Source of the DNA: Methylocystaceae bacterium
GTDB lineage: Bacteria; Pseudomonadota; Alphaproteobacteria; Rhizobiales; Beijerinckiaceae
Direction: 5' to 3'
Assembly: GCA_003105285.1 (NCBI GenBank)
Contig: PQAN01000118.1
Span: 1 to 13,732, forward strand
DNA: 13,732 nt
In this document: one piece after another, positions 6,495 to 13,732 of the stretch
How positions within the stretch are numbered: position 1 is the first letter of the stretch
How the letters are laid out: the number at the start of each line of letters is the position of its first letter
Program-made: the position numbers and the translations under genes
The notes under the pieces: generated by a model
Database searches by the model: none
The model's input: only the letters and a program-made list of their open reading frames with translations
What the model was told of the DNA's origin: nothing

Positions 6495-8189
6495 TCATCT
6501 CGCCAAGGGCGGAGCGGGTTGCGTGACGATGTCGCGATCGGCCGGCCATTTCACGCGATAGGCCAAGCGTATCTCTTTCGTCTCGCCCGGCTGCGCGTCG
6601 AAGCTCCAGGCCATGACGCCGCGCTTGTCGCCGAGATGCTTCTCGCTCGGCTGCGTCGTCTGCGGCAATGTCTCGACGGTGATCGCCGTGCTTTCCGAGA
6701 AGGGGACCTGATCGACGACGGCCGCATGGATCGCGAAGTCGTGCAGATTCTTGATCGTCGTCTTGAAGTCGCGCGTCTCGAATTTCGTCTGTCCGAACCA
6801 GTTCGGCTCGTTCTCCACGCGCTTGACCGGCGCGCGGACGACTTTGACCTTGTCGTCGGCGCCGAAGCCGAATTCGGCCGCCTCGCCCGGCGCGACGAGC
6901 GCGATGCGGCTCGATCCCACATAGACGCCGTCGCGCTGCACGGCGACGACGCCCGGCAGCAGAGGCGCGTCCTCCTCATTGACGATGCGCGCCTCGAGAT
7001 AAGCGGTCGCATCCAGCGCCGGCGCGATGCGGATGGCGAGCGCCGGCTCGATACGGCGCGACGAGAGAATGAAGCTCTTCGTCGATCCGTCGCTCGGCGC
7101 GCCATTCAGTCCGGCGATTTTGAACGTCGCCTGAAAGGCGTTCGCCTCGAGCGTCGCGACCTGCTGCTCGGCTGGCGCGGGCTTCGGCGCGTCTTGCAGC
7201 GCGGGCGCGGCGGGCGCCGGCGCCTCGAACGCGCGATTGCGCTTGTCCGCCCGCTCGCTCGACGCCGCATTGCCCGCTCTCGCGGCGAGCGGAACCGGCG
7301 GCTCCCAAAAGCCGACGCGCTGCGGCTGCACCTCCGGCGCCGCCGCGCCGCGCTGCGCGCGCGTCGTCGAAACGCTGAGCGCGACATCGCTCCAATCCTC
7401 GCCCGTATGTTGCGTCACGCTGGCGCGGCGTATGAGTTCGAGCTGCGGCTTGCGGTCCTTGCCGCCCGTGTCGAGCCGCGCGTCATAGGCCGGCCGCCAG
7501 GAGGCGTCGCCGACGAGATAGGTGAGCGCCAGTTGCAGCCTACCTGCCGCTTGCGACTCGACGGCGACCGCGACTTCGCGCGCCGGGCGCTGCGGCGTCG
7601 ACCGGCCCTGGCCGGATTCGAGCGCGTGAATCTCGTCGTCCAAGTCTTTCTCCTTGGCGCGCGCGGCGCGCAGATCTTCGCCGGTATGCGCGAGCGCGGC
7701 GCCGATGGCGTCGAACGCCGCATTCCATTCGCCGAGCGCGAGAGGCCGCGCCTCCGGCGACAATTTCTCGGGGCCCGATTGCGAGAAGCGGACGATCATC
7801 GCCTGCTTGGCTTCGAGCGCGTCGATCGTCACCTGAAGCCGGTCGCGCTCGGCGCGCAATTGCTTCAGGCGCGCCTCGACCGCCGTATCGGCCGTCTTTG
7901 CGTCCGGCGGCGCGATCCGCGCCTCGACCGCGCCGATCGACACGCGCCCATTCGCTTCGCCGGCGACGCGCAAGGACGCCGGATCGAGCGCGAACGGCAG
8001 GTTCTTGAACAGAATCGTCGACGCGCCGGCGCCGATGTCGAGCGACGCCTTGCGCGTCACCGTCGCGGCGTCCGGATGGACCACGACCGAGTCGATGACC
8101 GACTTCGCTTCGACGATGTCGGCCTGCGCGCGGCCGAGACCGACGATCGCCAAAGCCGACGCACACAAGAGGACACGAACGAGCCGCAT
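6495..8189 (-). CDS. Secreted DUF4140/DUF4139 protein (mucoidy inhibitor MuiA-like)
   Basis: The product has 564 residues from the ATG at 8189, which has a GGAGG site upstream and gives a clean signal peptide (residues 1-23, ending AQA|D). A longer in-frame extension upstream is Arg-rich and shadow-like. The N-terminal DUF4140 domain (about 30-130) has SVVVHPDAATVTRKASLDI, followed by a coiled coil (about 103-190, ARLKQLRAERDRLQ). DUF4139 (about 205-557) has LTYLVGDASWRPAYDARLD (about 222-240), a Pro/Ala-rich insert (about 297-345) and a C-terminal immunoglobulin-like part ending WPADRDIVTQP. MuiA affects mucoid exopolysaccharide production in enterobacteria; the molecular role of the family is unknown. 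It is probably periplasmic or surface-associated. Confidence 0.9.
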   Translation of the reverse strand: MRLVRVLLCASALAIVGLGRAQADIVEAKSVIDSVVVHPDAATVTRKASLDIGAGASTILFKNLPFALDPASLRVAGEANGRVSIGAVEARIAPPDAKTADTAVEARLKQLRAERDRLQVTIDALEAKQAMIVRFSQSGPEKLSPEARPLALGEWNAAFDAIGAALAHTGEDLRAARAKEKDLDDEIHALESGQGRSTPQRPAREVAVAVESQAAGRLQLALTYLVGDASWRPAYDARLDTGGKDRKPQLELIRRASVTQHTGEDWSDVALSVSTTRAQRGAAAPEVQPQRVGFWEPPVPLAARAGNAASSERADKRNRAFEAPAPAAPALQDAPKPAPAEQQVATLEANAFQATFKIAGLNGAPSDGSTKSFILSSRRIEPALAIRIAPALDATAYLEARIVNEEDAPLLPGVVAVQRDGVYVGSSRIALVAPGEAAEFGFGADDKVKVVRAPVKRVENEPNWFGQTKFETRDFKTTIKNLHDFAIHAAVVDQVPFSESTAITVETLPQTTQPSEKHLGDKRGVMAWSFDAQPGETKEIRLAYRVKWPADRDIVTQPAPPLAR

Positions 8190-8334
8190 AGGACAGCCTC
8201 CACCATGGAAGGCGCCATCCGGCCGAAAGCTTGTGTCCTTTTCACGGCGCCGCGTCTTTCGACGCGTCGTGGCCGCGCGTCCTCGACGAGCGCGCCTGAA
8301 GAGTCCGGCCGGAAAAGACGAACGTGGCCTCATC

Positions 8335-8411
8335 CGTCATTGCGAGCGAAGCGAAGCAATCCAGGAGGCCGCACCACGGCTCTGGATTGCTTCGCTTCGC
8401 TCGCAATGACG
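8335..8411. repeat. Perfect inverted repeat, dispersed palindromic element
   Basis: The arms 8335-8364 and 8382-8411 are perfect reverse complements over 30 bases, with a 17-base loop (8365-8381). The arm starts CGTCATTGCGAGCGAAGCGA and contains internal GCGAA direct repeats. I recognise this sequence type from many proteobacterial genomes, where it occurs as an intergenic palindromic repeat in many copies. It lies between the di-heme peroxidase (reading left, stop at 8466) and the DUF4139 start (8189). It could form a cruciform or an RNA hairpin that ends or stabilises the peroxidase transcript. There is no T-run, so it is not a classical terminator. Confidence 0.95.
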
Positions 8412-8465
8412 AGGCGAACTTTCGTCCGGGCGCATAGAGAGCCGTATCGACTCCGCCGGAACGCC

Positions 8466-9770
8466 TCACTTCTCGCCCCTCTCGGTCGAAGCCGGCCTGT
8501 CCGTCAAAGTCTGCAAGAACGCGACGATCGCATCGATCTCTTCGTCGTTCAATCGCGGTTTTTGACCCGGCTTGCGGTCATAGGGAACCTCCTTCGTATT
8601 CACATTGTCGTGAAACTCTTTCGGAAGGTCGTCGTATTTCGCCGTCTTGCCGTCGCGCTTGGGATACCAGCGCTCGGGATTCGTATCGCGCGTCGCGTAG
8701 AATGCGACGACGTCGCGCAGACGCGAGAACACGCCATTGTGCAGATAAGGCCCCGTGATCGCGATATTGCGCAACGTCGGCGCCTTGAACTGGCCGCAGA
8801 GGCTGTCGATCTCGACGCCCTTCGGCGCGATCTTCGCGAGCCCCTCGCGCTTGCAGAGGCCGAGATCGACATAGGACGCTTCCTTGTTGTCGGGAATGTC
8901 GCGGCTCCTCGGCGCGCCGAGCGCGTCATAGCTGAAATCGGTGAACAGCCAATCCTCGGGGCTGTTCGAATCTTCTTTGCCGACATGGCAGGCGATGCAA
9001 TTGCCCTTCTTCTTGTCCTTGAATAGCTCGAAGCCATGCGCCTCCTGCTTCGTCAGTTTCTCGCGGCCTCGCAGGAAAGCGTCGAACTTCGAAGCGAAGG
9101 GATGAAAACGCGGCGTGCTCTCGAAGGCGGCGACGGCGCGCGCGAGCTTCTCGAAAGCGGCGTTCGCATCGGTGAAAACGTCGTCGCCATAGACGCGCCG
9201 CGCCAGCCCGGCATAGTCGCCCGCCTCGATCTTCGCGACGACGGCGGCTTTGGAAGGATTGTTCATCTCGCGCGGATTGAGCAGCGGTCCCTCGACCTGT
9301 GCGACGAGATCGTCGGCGCGCCCGTCGAGAAACTGCCCGCCGACCGGAACGAGTTCGACCTTGCCGGTCTCTTCGTCCGTCTTCTGCGTGAAGCCGAACG
9401 GCGGCCCGAAGGAGACATAGGACAGGGACGGCGTGTTGCGCGCGCCGAGAACGCCCGGCCGGCTGCCCTGCGCCAGAGCGGCGACGGGCGATCCGTTATT
9501 GCCCTGAAAGGCCTTTGCGCCGTCGTGACAGGAGGCGCAGGAGACGCCCGGCGGCTCGGAGAGGCGCGCGTCTTCGAACACTTTCTTGCCCAGCAATTCG
9601 ACAGGCGACAGACCCGTCTCGCCGCTCGCGACGGACGGCCTCGCGTCCTGCGTCGGCGGACTTGCCGTCTCGCCGCACAGAGCGGGCGATGCGGACGCCA
9701 ATGCGAGACAAAGGCCGACGCGCGCCATCGACGCGAGCGAAAGACCGCGCGAGAGAAGCACGAACGCCAT
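8466..9770 (-). CDS. Periplasmic di-heme cytochrome c peroxidase / MauG-family protein
   Basis: The product has 434 residues. The ATG at 9770 has a GGAG site and begins a signal peptide (about 1-32). Two c-type heme sites are present: CASCH (78-82) and CIACH (258-262). Family motifs include DGRADDLVAQVEGPLLNPREM (149-169) and APTLRNIAITGPYLHNGVF (330-348). Enzymes of this family reduce hydrogen peroxide using electrons from small cytochromes or, as MauG, oxidise protein side chains. Two oddities are visible. The residue before DGR is Leu148 (QFLDGR), where the usual motif is FWDGR and the Trp lies between the hemes. Two extra Cys (306 and 325) flank an insert before the second conserved block and could form a disulfide. 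Neighbours give no partner cytochrome. Confidence 0.95.
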   Translation of the reverse strand: MAFVLLSRGLSLASMARVGLCLALASASPALCGETASPPTQDARPSVASGETGLSPVELLGKKVFEDARLSEPPGVSCASCHDGAKAFQGNNGSPVAALAQGSRPGVLGARNTPSLSYVSFGPPFGFTQKTDEETGKVELVPVGGQFLDGRADDLVAQVEGPLLNPREMNNPSKAAVVAKIEAGDYAGLARRVYGDDVFTDANAAFEKLARAVAAFESTPRFHPFASKFDAFLRGREKLTKQEAHGFELFKDKKKGNCIACHVGKEDSNSPEDWLFTDFSYDALGAPRSRDIPDNKEASYVDLGLCKREGLAKIAPKGVEIDSLCGQFKAPTLRNIAITGPYLHNGVFSRLRDVVAFYATRDTNPERWYPKRDGKTAKYDDLPKEFHDNVNTKEVPYDRKPGQKPRLNDEEIDAIVAFLQTLTDRPASTERGEK

Positions 9771-9810
9771 GACAGTCTCCAGATGCGAGCAAAACCATAT
9801 CGCGCTGCGA

Positions 9811-9840
9811 AATCTAGAGAATGACGAACGAGCGCGTCAA
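9811..9840 (-). promoter_or_regulatory. Candidate sigma-70 promoter of the di-heme peroxidase gene
   Basis: On the minus strand, TTGACG (9835-9840, five of six matches to the -35 consensus) is followed after 18 bases by TAGATT (9811-9816, four of six). This would give a leader of roughly 30 bases before the ATG at 9770. A short inverted repeat, TTGGA-N5-TCCAA (9851-9865), lies just upstream and could be a regulator site. Both are judged by eye only. Confidence 0.4.
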
Positions 9841-9883
9841 ACGCCCTATATTGGAGAGCTTCCAAACAACGCGTGACGGCGGC

Positions 9884-10387
9884 TCACTCGGAGCCGCCGC
9901 GCTCCGCCTCCGGCAAGGCGACGAAGATCAGCACGACGCCGATGCAGCCGATGAAGCGGAAGGCTGCTTCCTGCAGGTTCCAGTCCTCGGACTGCCACAT
10001 CTGGAACCATTCTCCGCCGATGATCATGAAGCCGAAAAAATACAGCCCGAAGCCGAGCGCCAGACCGGCGAGCGCAATGTCCTTGGCCTCGTCGAACGAA
10101 GCCGCGCTCGAGGCTCTTGCGCCAAAAAGCCGCAGGGCGCCGATGAGGCAGAGCCCGCCATAGACGATCTCCGTGGCGATGATCCCCCAATAGAACAGGC
10201 GATGCAGCGCGTCGGAATAAATCGCGCGGCCCATCAGCGCGTCATGCGCATGCGTCGTGTCCATCGACATGACATGCCGCACGACCTCGAGGTTCGTCGG
10301 ATAGTCGACGATATTGTCGACGCCCGTCAGCAGTCCGAGGACTCCGGCGGAGGCGGCGAGAAGTATCTTGGCGATGCGAAGGATCAT
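9884..10387 (-). CDS. DUF2165 family small integral membrane protein
   Basis: The product has 167 residues with four predicted membrane helices (about 1-22, 65-85, 103-125, 143-160). The conserved segments NIVDYPTNLEVVRHVMSMDTT and GGEWFQMWQSEDWNLQEAAF are what I recall for DUF2165. The start at 10387 (MILRIAKILL) is preferred because family members begin with this helix. An upstream in-frame ATG at 10420 would add 11 residues, and neither has a strong ribosome site. The function of the family is unknown. It is divergent from the phosphate transporter, sharing a 130-bp spacer, and tandem with the peroxidase gene downstream (113-bp gap). Confidence 0.87.
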   Translation of the reverse strand: MILRIAKILLAASAGVLGLLTGVDNIVDYPTNLEVVRHVMSMDTTHAHDALMGRAIYSDALHRLFYWGIIATEIVYGGLCLIGALRLFGARASSAASFDEAKDIALAGLALGFGLYFFGFMIIGGEWFQMWQSEDWNLQEAAFRFIGCIGVVLIFVALPEAERGGSE

Positions 10388-10517
10388 GGGGCCGGCCCCG
10401 GCGTGGTCTGCGCGCAGCATAATTCATCGACCGAGGCGGGCGCAAACGAGCCTTCGCGTCATTCCGTTGTCGTCTCTTTCGGCTGTTATCCGCTGCCCCG
10501 ACATTATGGAGACGGTA

Positions 10518-12143
10518 ATGACGTCACTGACTTCCGAAGTCGATCTGCATCCGGGCCACGAGGTCCACAGTCCCAAGCCGAAACTCGATCACAAGGCCGA
10601 CATACGCGCCATCCTGGCCTTTCTCGCCGTCATCGCGCTCGGCCTCGCCTTCACCGCCTGGAGCATCTACAGCGACATTGTCGAAAGCGGCGCGCCGGTC
10701 ACGACCTATCTGCCCTTCGTACTGCTCGGCGTCGCCCTGCTGATCGCGCTCGGCTTCGAATTCGTGAACGGGTTCCACGACACCGCGAACGCCGTCGCGA
10801 CGGTGATCTACACCCATTCGCTGCCGGCCAATGTCGCCGTCGTCTGGTCCGGCTTCTTCAACTTCCTCGGCGTGCTGTTCTCGACGGGCGCGGTCGCCTT
10901 CGGCATCGTCTCGCTGCTGCCCGTCGAGCTCATCCTGCAGGTCGGCTCGCAGGCGGGCTTCGCGATGGTGTTCGCCCTGCTCATCGCGGCGATCGTCTGG
11001 AACCTCGGCACCTGGTGGCTCGGCCTGCCGGCCTCGAGCTCGCATACGCTGATCGGCTCGATCATCGGCGTCGGCGTCGCCAACGCCCTCATGCGCGGGC
11101 GGGACGGGACGTCCGGCGTCGACTGGGGCAAGGCGACCGACATCGGCTATGCGCTGCTCTTGTCGCCCGTCGTCGGCTTCGTCGCGGCGGCGACGCTGCT
11201 GCTCGTGTTGAAATTCCTCGTCCGCAAGCCAGAGCTCTATCAGGAGCCCAAGGGCCAGGCGGCGCCGCCGTGGTGGATCCGCGGCCTGCTCATCATCACC
11301 TGCACCGGCGTCTCCTTCGCCCATGGCTCCAACGACGGCCAGAAGGGCATGGGCCTCATCATGCTGATCCTCATCGGCACGGTGCCGACGTCCTATGCGC
11401 TGAACCGCGCCTTGCCGCCGAGCCATCTGGCGAGCTTTTCGGCCGCGTCGCAGGCGGCGTCGAAAGTCGTCGAGACGAAAGCCTCCGGCTATAATGTGCT
11501 CGGCGATCCGCGCCCGGCGGTCACGAATTATATCGCGCTGCATCAGCTCGACGAGGGAACCTACCCTTCGCTCGCGGTGCTGATCCGCGACATCGCCCAT
11601 CAGATCGAGACCTACGGCTCGATCTCGAAAATCCCCTTCGCCGCCGTCGGCAACACCCGCAACGACATCTATCTCGCCTCCGAGGCGCTGCGCTTCCTCG
11701 CGAAGGACAAGGAGGCGGAGCTCACCGAAGCCGACAAGAAGGTCCTGAAGACCTATAAGGACCAGATCGACCAGGCGACGAAGTTCATCCCGACCTGGGT
11801 GAAGATCGCCGTCGCCATCGCGCTCGGCCTCGGCACGATGATCGGCTGGAAGCGCATCGTCGTCACCGTCGGAGAGAAGATCGGCAAGCAGCACTTGACC
11901 TATGGACAGGGCGCCGCGGCCGAGCTCGTCGCCATGGGAACGATCGCCGCCGCCGACGTCTACGGCTTGCCCGTCTCGACGACGCATGTGCTCTCCTCGG
12001 GCGTCGCCGGCACGATGGCGGCGAATGGCGCGGGCGTGCAGGCGGCGACAATCCAGAAGTTGCTGACGGCCTGGGTGCTCACGCTGCCCGCCGCCATCAT
12101 ACTGTCGGCGTCGCTGTATTTCCTGCTGCGGCAGATCATGTGA
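10518..12143 (+). CDS. pit: PiT-family inorganic phosphate transporter
   Basis: The product has 541 residues. The ATG at 10518 is chosen over the one at 10506 because GGAG (10508-10511) sits six bases before it. The PHO4/PiT repeats are clear: GFEFVNGFHDTANAVATVIY (79-98) and SFAHGSNDGQKGMGLIML (266-283). The PASSSHTLIGS (171-181) and PVSTTHVLSSGVAGTMAANG (485-504) motifs belong to the same duplicated fold. About ten membrane segments flank a long hydrophilic central region (about 305-435). PiT carriers move phosphate, as a neutral metal-phosphate complex, with protons into the cytoplasm. The N-terminus has a polar extension of about 28 residues. No PhoU-like accessory gene (DUF47) lies next to it. 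NAD kinase follows on the same strand after 159 bp. Confidence 0.95.
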   Translation: MTSLTSEVDLHPGHEVHSPKPKLDHKADIRAILAFLAVIALGLAFTAWSIYSDIVESGAPVTTYLPFVLLGVALLIALGFEFVNGFHDTANAVATVIYTHSLPANVAVVWSGFFNFLGVLFSTGAVAFGIVSLLPVELILQVGSQAGFAMVFALLIAAIVWNLGTWWLGLPASSSHTLIGSIIGVGVANALMRGRDGTSGVDWGKATDIGYALLLSPVVGFVAAATLLLVLKFLVRKPELYQEPKGQAAPPWWIRGLLIITCTGVSFAHGSNDGQKGMGLIMLILIGTVPTSYALNRALPPSHLASFSAASQAASKVVETKASGYNVLGDPRPAVTNYIALHQLDEGTYPSLAVLIRDIAHQIETYGSISKIPFAAVGNTRNDIYLASEALRFLAKDKEAELTEADKKVLKTYKDQIDQATKFIPTWVKIAVAIALGLGTMIGWKRIVVTVGEKIGKQHLTYGQGAAAELVAMGTIAAADVYGLPVSTTHVLSSGVAGTMAANGAGVQAATIQKLLTAWVLTLPAAIILSASLYFLLRQIM

Positions 12144-12150
12144 CGCGCCG

Positions 12151-12204
12151 GCCCCCTCCCCCGGCCTTCGCCCGCCTTCGCGAGGGAAGAGGACAGGAGG
12201 GGGC
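12151..12204. repeat. GC-rich inverted repeat downstream of pit, possible terminator
   Basis: GCCCCCTCC (12151-12159) pairs perfectly with GGAGGGGGC (12196-12204). The 36-base interior can pair partly with itself (CCTTCGCGAGG-like). It begins eight bases after the pit stop, a position that fits an RNA hairpin ending the transcript. There is no T-run, so intrinsic termination is not certain. It may instead be a copy of a dispersed C/G-rich repeat. Confidence 0.45.
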
Positions 12205-12302
12205 GGCCTCATGGCGGGTCCCCGTTTCCTTCCGGCCTCGGCGGGTGTATGGCAGTTGCGCCATAGGCGCGGCCGGCCGGTTGCGTCCAGCAAGGTCGAC
12301 CC

Positions 12303-13094
12303 ATGCCGGAGCCCGGCGAAACGCCGAACAACTACAAGAAGCTCGCCTTCCTCTCCTCGGGCACGCCGGAGGCCGAAGAATCGAGAGCGCGGCTCGTCGC
12401 CAAATATGGCGACGCTCCTCCGGAGGAGGCCGATTGCATCGTGGCGCTCGGCGGCGACGGGCTCATGCTGCGCACGCTGCACCGCTTCATGGGGGCCGGC
12501 AAGCCGATCTACGGAATGAACCGCGGCTCGGTCGGCTTTCTGATGAACGAATATCGCGAGAGCGGCCTGCGCAAGCGCATCGCGGGCGCGAAATCCTCCA
12601 TCGTGCATCCTCTGCTCATGCGCGCGACGAACACCTATGGCGACGAGTTCACGGCGCATGCGATCAACGAAGTGTCGCTGCTGCGCCAGAGCTCGCAGAT
12701 CGCCAAGATCCGCATCCTGGTCAATGGCCAGGAACGCATGCCGGAGCTCGTCACCGACGGCGTGCTCGTCGCGACGCCGGCCGGCTCGACCGCCTATAAT
12801 CTCTCCGCCAACGGTCCCATCCTGCCGCTCGACGCGCCGCTAATGGCGCTGACGCCGATCTCCGCCTTCCGCCCCCGCCGCTGGCACGGCGCGCTGCTGC
12901 CGGATGTCGCCAAAGTGCGCCTCGAAGTGCTGGAGGCGGAAAAGCGCCCGGTCTCCGTCGTCGCGGACCATGACGAGTTTCGCGACGCGCTGCATGTCGA
13001 CATCGAGATGGACCATGCGACCAGTCTCGTCCTGCTGCACGACCCCGGCCATTCGCTGGAAGAACGGATTTTGCGCGAACAATTCGGCTATTGA
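12303..13094 (+). CDS. nadK: NAD kinase
   Basis: The product has 263 residues, the usual length for alphaproteobacteria. It phosphorylates NAD+ to NADP+ with ATP in the cytoplasm. The catalytic and nucleotide-binding motifs are intact: GGDG (50-53), GMNRGSVGFLMN (71-82), AINEVSL (120-126) and VTDGVLVATPAGSTAYNLSANGP in two parts (150-160, 161-172). The ATG at 12303 starts shortly before the first conserved strand (KKLAFLSSG). Only a weak AAGG-like ribosome site is visible upstream. The next gene, a DJ-1-like protein, starts 28 bases after the stop, so they may share a transcript. Confidence 0.97.
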   Translation: MPEPGETPNNYKKLAFLSSGTPEAEESRARLVAKYGDAPPEEADCIVALGGDGLMLRTLHRFMGAGKPIYGMNRGSVGFLMNEYRESGLRKRIAGAKSSIVHPLLMRATNTYGDEFTAHAINEVSLLRQSSQIAKIRILVNGQERMPELVTDGVLVATPAGSTAYNLSANGPILPLDAPLMALTPISAFRPRRWHGALLPDVAKVRLEVLEAEKRPVSVVADHDEFRDALHVDIEMDHATSLVLLHDPGHSLEERILREQFGY

Positions 13095-13122
13095 AAATTC
13101 ATTGCGATCGACAGGAGGGTTT

Positions 13123-13732
13123 ATGGCCCTGCAACTCGTCATGCTGCTCTATCCGCGGCTGCAACAGTTGGATTTGACCGGCCCGCTCGACGTCTTCGCC
13201 CGCTTCGCGGACGAACTCGACATTCATCTCGCCTGGAAGGACACCGAGCCGGTGACCGACGTCGGCGGATTGCGCCTTCTGCCGACCGTATCATTCGCGG
13301 ACTGCCCGCAGGCCGACATTCTGTTCGTTCCCGGCGGCTACGGGCAGCTCGAACTGATGGAGGACGGCGAGACGATCGGCTTCCTGCGCCGGCACGGTGA
13401 AAGCGCGAGTTATGTCACCTCCGTCTGCACGGGCTCGCTGCTGCTCGCCGCCGCGGGCCTGCTCACCGGCTATCGCGCGACGTCGCATTGGCTGTCGATC
13501 GACCAGCTCGCGCATTTCGACGTCGAGCCGGTCGCGGAACGAGTCGTCATCGACGGCAGCCGCATCACCGGCGGCGGAGTCACCTCGGGTATAGATTTCG
13601 CGCTGACCGTCGCCGCGCATCTCTTCGGCGAGGAGCGCGCCAAGCTCGCTCAGTTGAACATGGAATACGACCCCGCTCCGCCTTTCGCGAGCGGCTCGCC
13701 GAAAGTGGCGGAGCCGGCGCTCGTCGAGCGCG
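13123..13732 (+). CDS. DJ-1/PfpI family protein, isonitrile hydratase-like, 3' end outside window
   Basis: The frame is open from the ATG at 13123 (strong AGGAGGG site) to the window edge, 203 residues. Family length is about 220-230, so little is missing. The N-terminal strand MALQLVMLLYPRLQQLDLTG contains Asp17, followed by PLDVFARF. FVPGGYGQ (68-75) and the nucleophile elbow SVCTGSLLLAAAGLL (100-114) with Cys102 follow. SHWLSIDQL and ITGGGVTSGID are typical of the branch that includes isonitrile hydratase and GATase-1-like regulators such as GlxA without its AraC domain. An acidic residue near position 17 together with the Cys fits isonitrile hydratase. Other members are glyoxalases or chaperones, so the substrate is uncertain. 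Confidence 0.92.
   Translation, partial: MALQLVMLLYPRLQQLDLTGPLDVFARFADELDIHLAWKDTEPVTDVGGLRLLPTVSFADCPQADILFVPGGYGQLELMEDGETIGFLRRHGESASYVTSVCTGSLLLAAAGLLTGYRATSHWLSIDQLAHFDVEPVAERVVIDGSRITGGGVTSGIDFALTVAAHLFGEERAKLAQLNMEYDPAPPFASGSPKVAEPALVER

Noticed and set aside
6396..9026. An 876-codon plus-strand open frame opposite the DUF4139 and peroxidase genes
   Set aside because: Same reason: the opposite strand has signal peptides, heme motifs and domain signatures, while this frame is Arg-rich with no recognisable fold. It even reads through the palindromic repeat.
10480..10504. Pho box upstream of the phosphate transporter
   Set aside because: CTGTTAT resembles one half-repeat, but no second copy lies at the required 11-base period.
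10524..12659. A 711-codon open frame on the minus strand across pit and part of nadK
   Set aside because: It is antisense to two genes with clear family motifs. Its composition is Arg/Asp/Glu/Ala-rich without hydrophobic order, a common result of GC-rich codon bias.

Overview
The window is GC-rich DNA with strong G/C bias at third codon positions. It reads as a chromosomal segment of an alphaproteobacterium of the order Hyphomicrobiales. The style of the protein sequences (NAD kinase, DUF2165 protein, PiT transporter, di-heme peroxidase) reminds me of the methanotrophs Methylosinus and Methylocystis. That placement is recognition from memory, not a search. There are no tRNA, rRNA, CRISPR or insertion-sequence genes. 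The content is accessory metal handling at the left and mostly housekeeping or small conserved genes at the right.

Left part, 1-4152: a nickel module. A TonB-dependent outer-membrane receptor (minus strand, its last few dozen residues beyond the left edge) is preceded on the same strand by nikR, which encodes the nickel-responsive repressor with all four Ni-binding residues. Between them, directly upstream of the receptor start, lies a near-perfect NikR operator, GTATGC-N16-TCATAC. Divergent from nikR is a HupE/UreJ-type membrane protein with a signal peptide, a family linked to nickel or cobalt entry. The simplest reading is nickel import across the outer membrane by the receptor, across the inner membrane by the HupE-like protein, with NikR switching the receptor off when nickel is sufficient. 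The nikR-hupE spacer holds a possible 32-residue Cys-containing peptide gene.

Middle, 4153-8465: a 59-residue glycine-zipper membrane protein (minus strand), then an RluA-type pseudouridine synthase translationally coupled by ATGA to an SGNH hydrolase. The hydrolase converges, with a 35-bp tail overlap, on a GlcG/HbpS-like (DUF336) protein, upstream of which is a secreted DUF4140/DUF4139 (MuiA-like) protein on the same strand.

Right part, 8466-13732: a perfect 30-bp-arm inverted repeat (a dispersed palindromic element) separates the DUF4139 gene from a periplasmic di-heme cytochrome c peroxidase/MauG-family gene. Next is a DUF2165 membrane protein (minus strand), divergent from a PiT-type phosphate transporter. 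The PiT gene is followed by NAD kinase and then a DJ-1/PfpI isonitrile-hydratase-like gene that runs off the right edge.

The best candidates for something not yet described are the NikR-controlled TonB receptor with a HupE-like partner, the small peptide gene beside them, and the peroxidase that seems to lack the usual inter-heme Trp.
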